Shown one piece after another: positions 6,180-7,759 of a DNA stretch of 7,759 nucleotides (positions are counted from its first letter, which is position 1; every line of letters begins with the position of its first letter). The stretch comes from Christensenella sp. UBA767 (GTDB taxonomy: Bacteria > Bacillota > Clostridia > Christensenellales > CAG-917). Location of the stretch: the NCBI GenBank assembly GCA_002297185.1, contig DBJV01000076.1, forward strand, positions 1 through 7,759, read 5' to 3'. The notes below the pieces were generated by a model. It was not told where the DNA came from, made no database searches, and saw nothing but the letters and a program-made list of their open reading frames with translations. The translations under genes and the position numbers were made by a program.

Positions 6180-6349
6180 CTTAACGTTTTGAGATATTGC
6201 TTTTTATCGTCCGAAATGCGATAACTCTCCACCGCCTTTTGGATGCTCTTGTTGTGTACCCCAGTCGGCAATTTATTCTCTTCTATGATTTTTACAGCCA
6301 CGTCGTATTGTTTGATAAGAGCAAAACTCATATACCAAGCAACTGCCAT
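6167..6349 (-). pseudogene. AlkD-type DNA alkylation repair gene, C-terminal fragment
   Basis: Sixty codons ending in TAG (6167-6169) match the C-terminal end of AlkD-family HEAT-repeat DNA glycosylases, which remove N3- and N7-alkylated bases. Key stretches are MAVAWYMSFALIK (1-13) and NKSIQKAVESYRISDDKKQY (33-52), which correspond to the usual 'KMAVAW...' and 'NKALQKI.ESYR' end of the family. Full-length members are about 210-240 residues, so roughly three quarters is missing. Upstream codons reach an in-frame stop at 6353-6355, and no alkD-like sequence continues in any minus frame I read. There is no ribosome binding site before the ATG. The break coincides with the start of an oppositely oriented mobile-element relic, so a deletion or insertion removed the 5' part. 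Assigned from recalled family sequence, not from a search. Confidence 0.68.
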
Positions 6350-6353
6350 AGGC

Positions 6354-6863
6354 TACTTAGGAAGCCGTGCGCAGAAAATGTATGCCGACCTATACGCCGA
6401 TATTAAGCATAAAAACGAATTAGGTTATATGCTCAGCGATTCATACGATTTAGTTCAGGAAGGCGCGTTGTATCTTTGCGACCATTACGGAAAGCATTTG
6501 AACGACGTTATCGGTCATAGCAAAAAAGGCAAGCCGATTACAATCGAGATTGCCTGTATTCGTAAAATGATAAATTGATAAATCTGAAAACGAGAGATTA
6601 TTATCGTTCGGTAAGTCTTGAGACTTTAACGCCCGTAAGCGAGCCTTCATACGAAATAAAAGAAGAAGTCGCACAAGATTATACTTTATACGAAAAAATC
6701 GTTTCAAGCCTGAATTTAACCGACAAATATGCGTATTGCTTTGGAATGTCGTCAAAACGGCTTGAGTTACCCCGAAATAGGCAGAGTTTTATCCCGCGCG
6801 CAAGCTACGGTGTACGAATACTTTATCAAAATGAGACAAAGATATATAGCAATTTACGGATAA
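6354..6863 (+). pseudogene. Sigma-70 region 4-like HTH regulator of conjugative-element type, frameshifted
   Basis: Three reading segments join into one protein of about 165 residues. Segment 1 (to 6575) contains RAQKMYADLYADIKHKNELG and the hallmark LSDSYDLVQEGALYLCDHYG. Segment 2 (6575-6730, frame -1) contains RDYYRSVSLETLTPVSEPSY and ends LNLTDKY. Segment 3 (6732-6863, back in frame 1) reads RIALECRQNGLSYPEIGRVL then ATVYEYFIKMRQRYIAIYG and stop, the expected sigma-like helix-turn-helix. One base appears lost near 6575, where frame 1 meets TGA TAA, and one gained near 6731; net frame is restored. Proteins with a YSDSYDLVQEA motif and a C-terminal HTH are common in Clostridia integrative conjugative elements (family knowledge). 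No start with a good ribosome binding site is seen; the nearest ATG is 6378. The gene abuts the alkD fragment near 6350. Most likely a dead relic. Confidence 0.68.
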
Positions 6864-6898
6864 GTTATAAATCTCAACATTTACCAATGGCATTTACT

Positions 6899-7108
6899 TT
6901 ACTTTGTCACTATATCTTCCGCTTTTGTAATTACGGGTTTTCCGTCTGCATTCAGAAGAGGCGTAATGCCGGAGCCGAAAGTATTTCGGATAATAAGATA
7001 AGTAACGCCTGTTTCTCTGTCAACGACAAGACTGCTTTCCGGACCGAAAAAGCCACATTCTTCCGCAAAAACCTGAACGAATCTTTTTTCTTGTTTTTCT
7101 TTGCTCAT
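6899..7108 (-). CDS. DUF6440-like small protein (69 aa)
   Basis: A small soluble protein of unknown function resembling the DUF6440 family of Firmicutes. The supporting pattern is VVDRETGVTYL at 28-38 followed by GSGITPLLNADGKPVI at 45-60, which matches the family's 'DK.TGVNYL...G..GLTPL.D..GKP.I' layout. Length is typical. The ATG at 7108 is supported by GGAG (7117-7120) 8 nt upstream. It lies 20 bp downstream of the 57-residue gene in the same direction, so the two are probably one transcript driven by the promoter at 7332-7360. Its 3' end faces the frameshifted sigma-like relic; no terminator is visible between them. No signal peptide, membrane segment or cysteine pair suggests a location. 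The family call is from memory of its sequence pattern. Confidence 0.72.
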   Translation of the reverse strand: MSKEKQEKRFVQVFAEECGFFGPESSLVVDRETGVTYLIIRNTFGSGITPLLNADGKPVITKAEDIVTK

Positions 7109-7128
7109 AAGTTATTCTCCATAAAAAT

Positions 7129-7302
7129 CTATTGTTTCGCGTATGGAACTTCAAATACAAGTATGGCTTTTGCCGAAAGAGTAACGGAAAACGTTAAGAG
7201 TTTCCAACCTTTTTCGGCATATTCGTTTGCAACCTTTTCAACTTCTTCTGCCATCTTTTTAGCACGCGGGTTGTATTTTAATACGACCGTTTTGTATTTC
7301 AT
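7129..7302 (-). CDS. DUF4177-like small protein (57 aa)
   Basis: A 57-residue frame from ATG 7302 to TAG 7129-7131. It begins MKYKTVVLKYNPRAKKMAEE and has NEYAEKGWKLLTF at 26-38 and ILVFEVPYAK at 47-56. The order of a 'yKtvvl' strand, a helix ending 'eyaekGWkl', and a closing hydrophobic strand 'ilvFE' matches small DUF4177-type proteins, whose function is unknown. Evidence that it is translated is strong: a perfect AGGAGG (7308-7313) 5 nt before the ATG and a good promoter upstream. The DUF6440-like gene follows 20 bp downstream, suggesting a bicistronic unit of two small stand-alone proteins. Codon use is like its neighbours. DUF4177 membership is probable, not certain. Confidence 0.72.
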   Translation of the reverse strand: MKYKTVVLKYNPRAKKMAEEVEKVANEYAEKGWKLLTFSVTLSAKAILVFEVPYAKQ

Positions 7303-7307
7303 AAAAA

Positions 7308-7313
7308 CCTCCT
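7308..7313 (-). promoter_or_regulatory. Strong ribosome binding site of the 57-residue gene
   Basis: AGGAGG on the minus strand, 5 nt before the ATG at 7302; fixes the start of a gene that would otherwise be easy to overlook. Confidence 0.8.
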
Positions 7314-7331
7314 GTTTTTTACTTTTAATCT

Positions 7332-7360
7332 TTTATATCGAGTCTTTACTGAAAATGCAA
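7332..7360 (-). promoter_or_regulatory. Sigma-A promoter of the two small genes
   Basis: On the minus strand TTGCAT (7355-7360), a 17-bp spacer and TATAAA (7332-7337). It lies in the 84-bp gap after the flavodoxin gene and would start transcription about 20-25 nt before the 57-residue gene's start codon. Confidence 0.6.
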
Positions 7361-7386
7361 TATGAAACCTCTCTTTAAACCGAAAT

Positions 7387-7759
7387 TTATTGAATAGCTT
7401 CTACAATTTGATTCAGAGAATCGTAATCGACAAAATCCGCTTTTTTATTATAAGTTTCGATAAATGCCTTATCTTCTTGCGTAAGACTTTCGGTCGGCTT
7501 GTTTTTAATTGAATGATATACCATTTTTATCATAATCTTGTGCTTGAAATTCAATTTACCGTAATCTATACCGCCTCTTAAGTGAAAAACGGATAAAGAT
7601 TTTAATAAACATTCCGGAACTTGTTTTCTTACGGAGTTCCTGATTTTATTTATATTTTCTTCATTGGCTACGTCTGCCAATCCCACCGTCACGATAATAA
7701 GCTTTGTATTCGGAGATAATTTTTTAACAGTACTCTTCAACCCTTTAATGCCGCTTGCA
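7387..7759 (-). CDS. Flavodoxin-domain protein, N-terminal part outside the window
   Basis: The frame is open to the window edge and ends with TAA at 7387-7389. The first visible residues read ASGIKGLKSTVKKL, where flavodoxins of this group have 'YASGI.G...'; the FMN-phosphate loop and N-terminal strand lie beyond the window. KLIIVTVGLAD is a central beta strand. Further on, FHLRGGIDYGKLNFKHKIMIKM matches the 'fRGg.DY.kL.f..K.mmk.' block of the Flavodoxin_5/HemG-like group (PF12724), followed by LTQEDKAFIETYNKKADFVD and a C-terminal helix. Such proteins are electron carriers or protoporphyrinogen oxidase-like enzymes, often hypothetical in Clostridia. A TTG at 7738-7740 is not a start: the family sequence continues upstream of it. 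The following small genes have their own promoter. Confidence 0.75.
   Translation of the reverse strand, partial: ASGIKGLKSTVKKLSPNTKLIIVTVGLADVANEENINKIRNSVRKQVPECLLKSLSVFHLRGGIDYGKLNFKHKIMIKMVYHSIKNKPTESLTQEDKAFIETYNKKADFVDYDSLNQIVEAIQ

Noticed and set aside
6080..6184. A 34-codon frame starting ATGAAAAATGGC just after TATAAT
   Set aside because: No ribosome binding site, runs through the box array and hairpin, and has no recognisable protein pattern; the ATG would sit about 4 nt after the -10.
6575..7378. 267-codon plus-strand frame covering the right region
   Set aside because: Only its first ~52 codons are part of the sigma-like relic; the rest runs antisense to two small genes with good ribosome binding sites and a promoter.

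Overview
The window looks like a chromosomal segment of an uncultured anaerobic Firmicute (Clostridia-like gut organism). This is inferred from the protein families present: a GH27 alpha-galactosidase with an internal beta-sandwich insertion, an XRE regulator, a fused ABC/FtsX transporter, DUF6440- and DUF4177-like small proteins, and remnants of a conjugative-element gene. Other hints are purine-rich ribosome binding sites and moderate GC in genes against very AT-rich spacers. No rRNA, tRNA, CRISPR array or intact transposase was seen.

Left part, + strand (1-2078): a 5'-truncated GH27 alpha-galactosidase overlaps a deoxyinosine/hypoxanthine DNA glycosylase gene through an ATGA stop/start, so the two are probably translated from one message. 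A 53-residue acidic protein gene (minus strand, 2075-2236) converges on the glycosylase and overlaps its stop by 4 bp. It faces away from a 68-residue XRE regulator (2342-2548). The short gap between these two divergent genes holds a near-consensus minus-strand promoter whose 17-bp spacer is exactly a palindrome, plus a second related site 20 bp away. This is a compact, probably autoregulated switch. The regulator ends in a strong intrinsic terminator.

Middle part (2549-5586): a 150-bp imperfect palindrome lies at the 3' end of a 927-residue minus-strand ABC transporter, in which a MacB/LolD-type ATPase is fused to an FtsX-type permease. The palindrome's outer arm includes the last codons of the transporter gene.

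Right part (5587-7759): about 580 bp lacks a convincing gene. Its right end carries five related 13-bp boxes in both orientations. Next come two gene relics: the last 60 codons of an AlkD-type DNA alkylation repair gene (minus), and a sigma-70-region-4-like regulator of the kind found in Clostridia conjugative elements (plus), disrupted by two compensating frameshifts. The two relics abut near 6350, which marks an old insertion or deletion junction. The window ends with a minus-strand cluster: a 5'-truncated flavodoxin-domain protein, then a promoter, a 57-residue DUF4177-like protein and a 69-residue DUF6440-like protein.

No single clearly new multi-gene system is evident. The best leads are the operator-in-promoter switch with its unknown 53-residue protein, the 150-bp palindrome, and the box array beside the gene relics.
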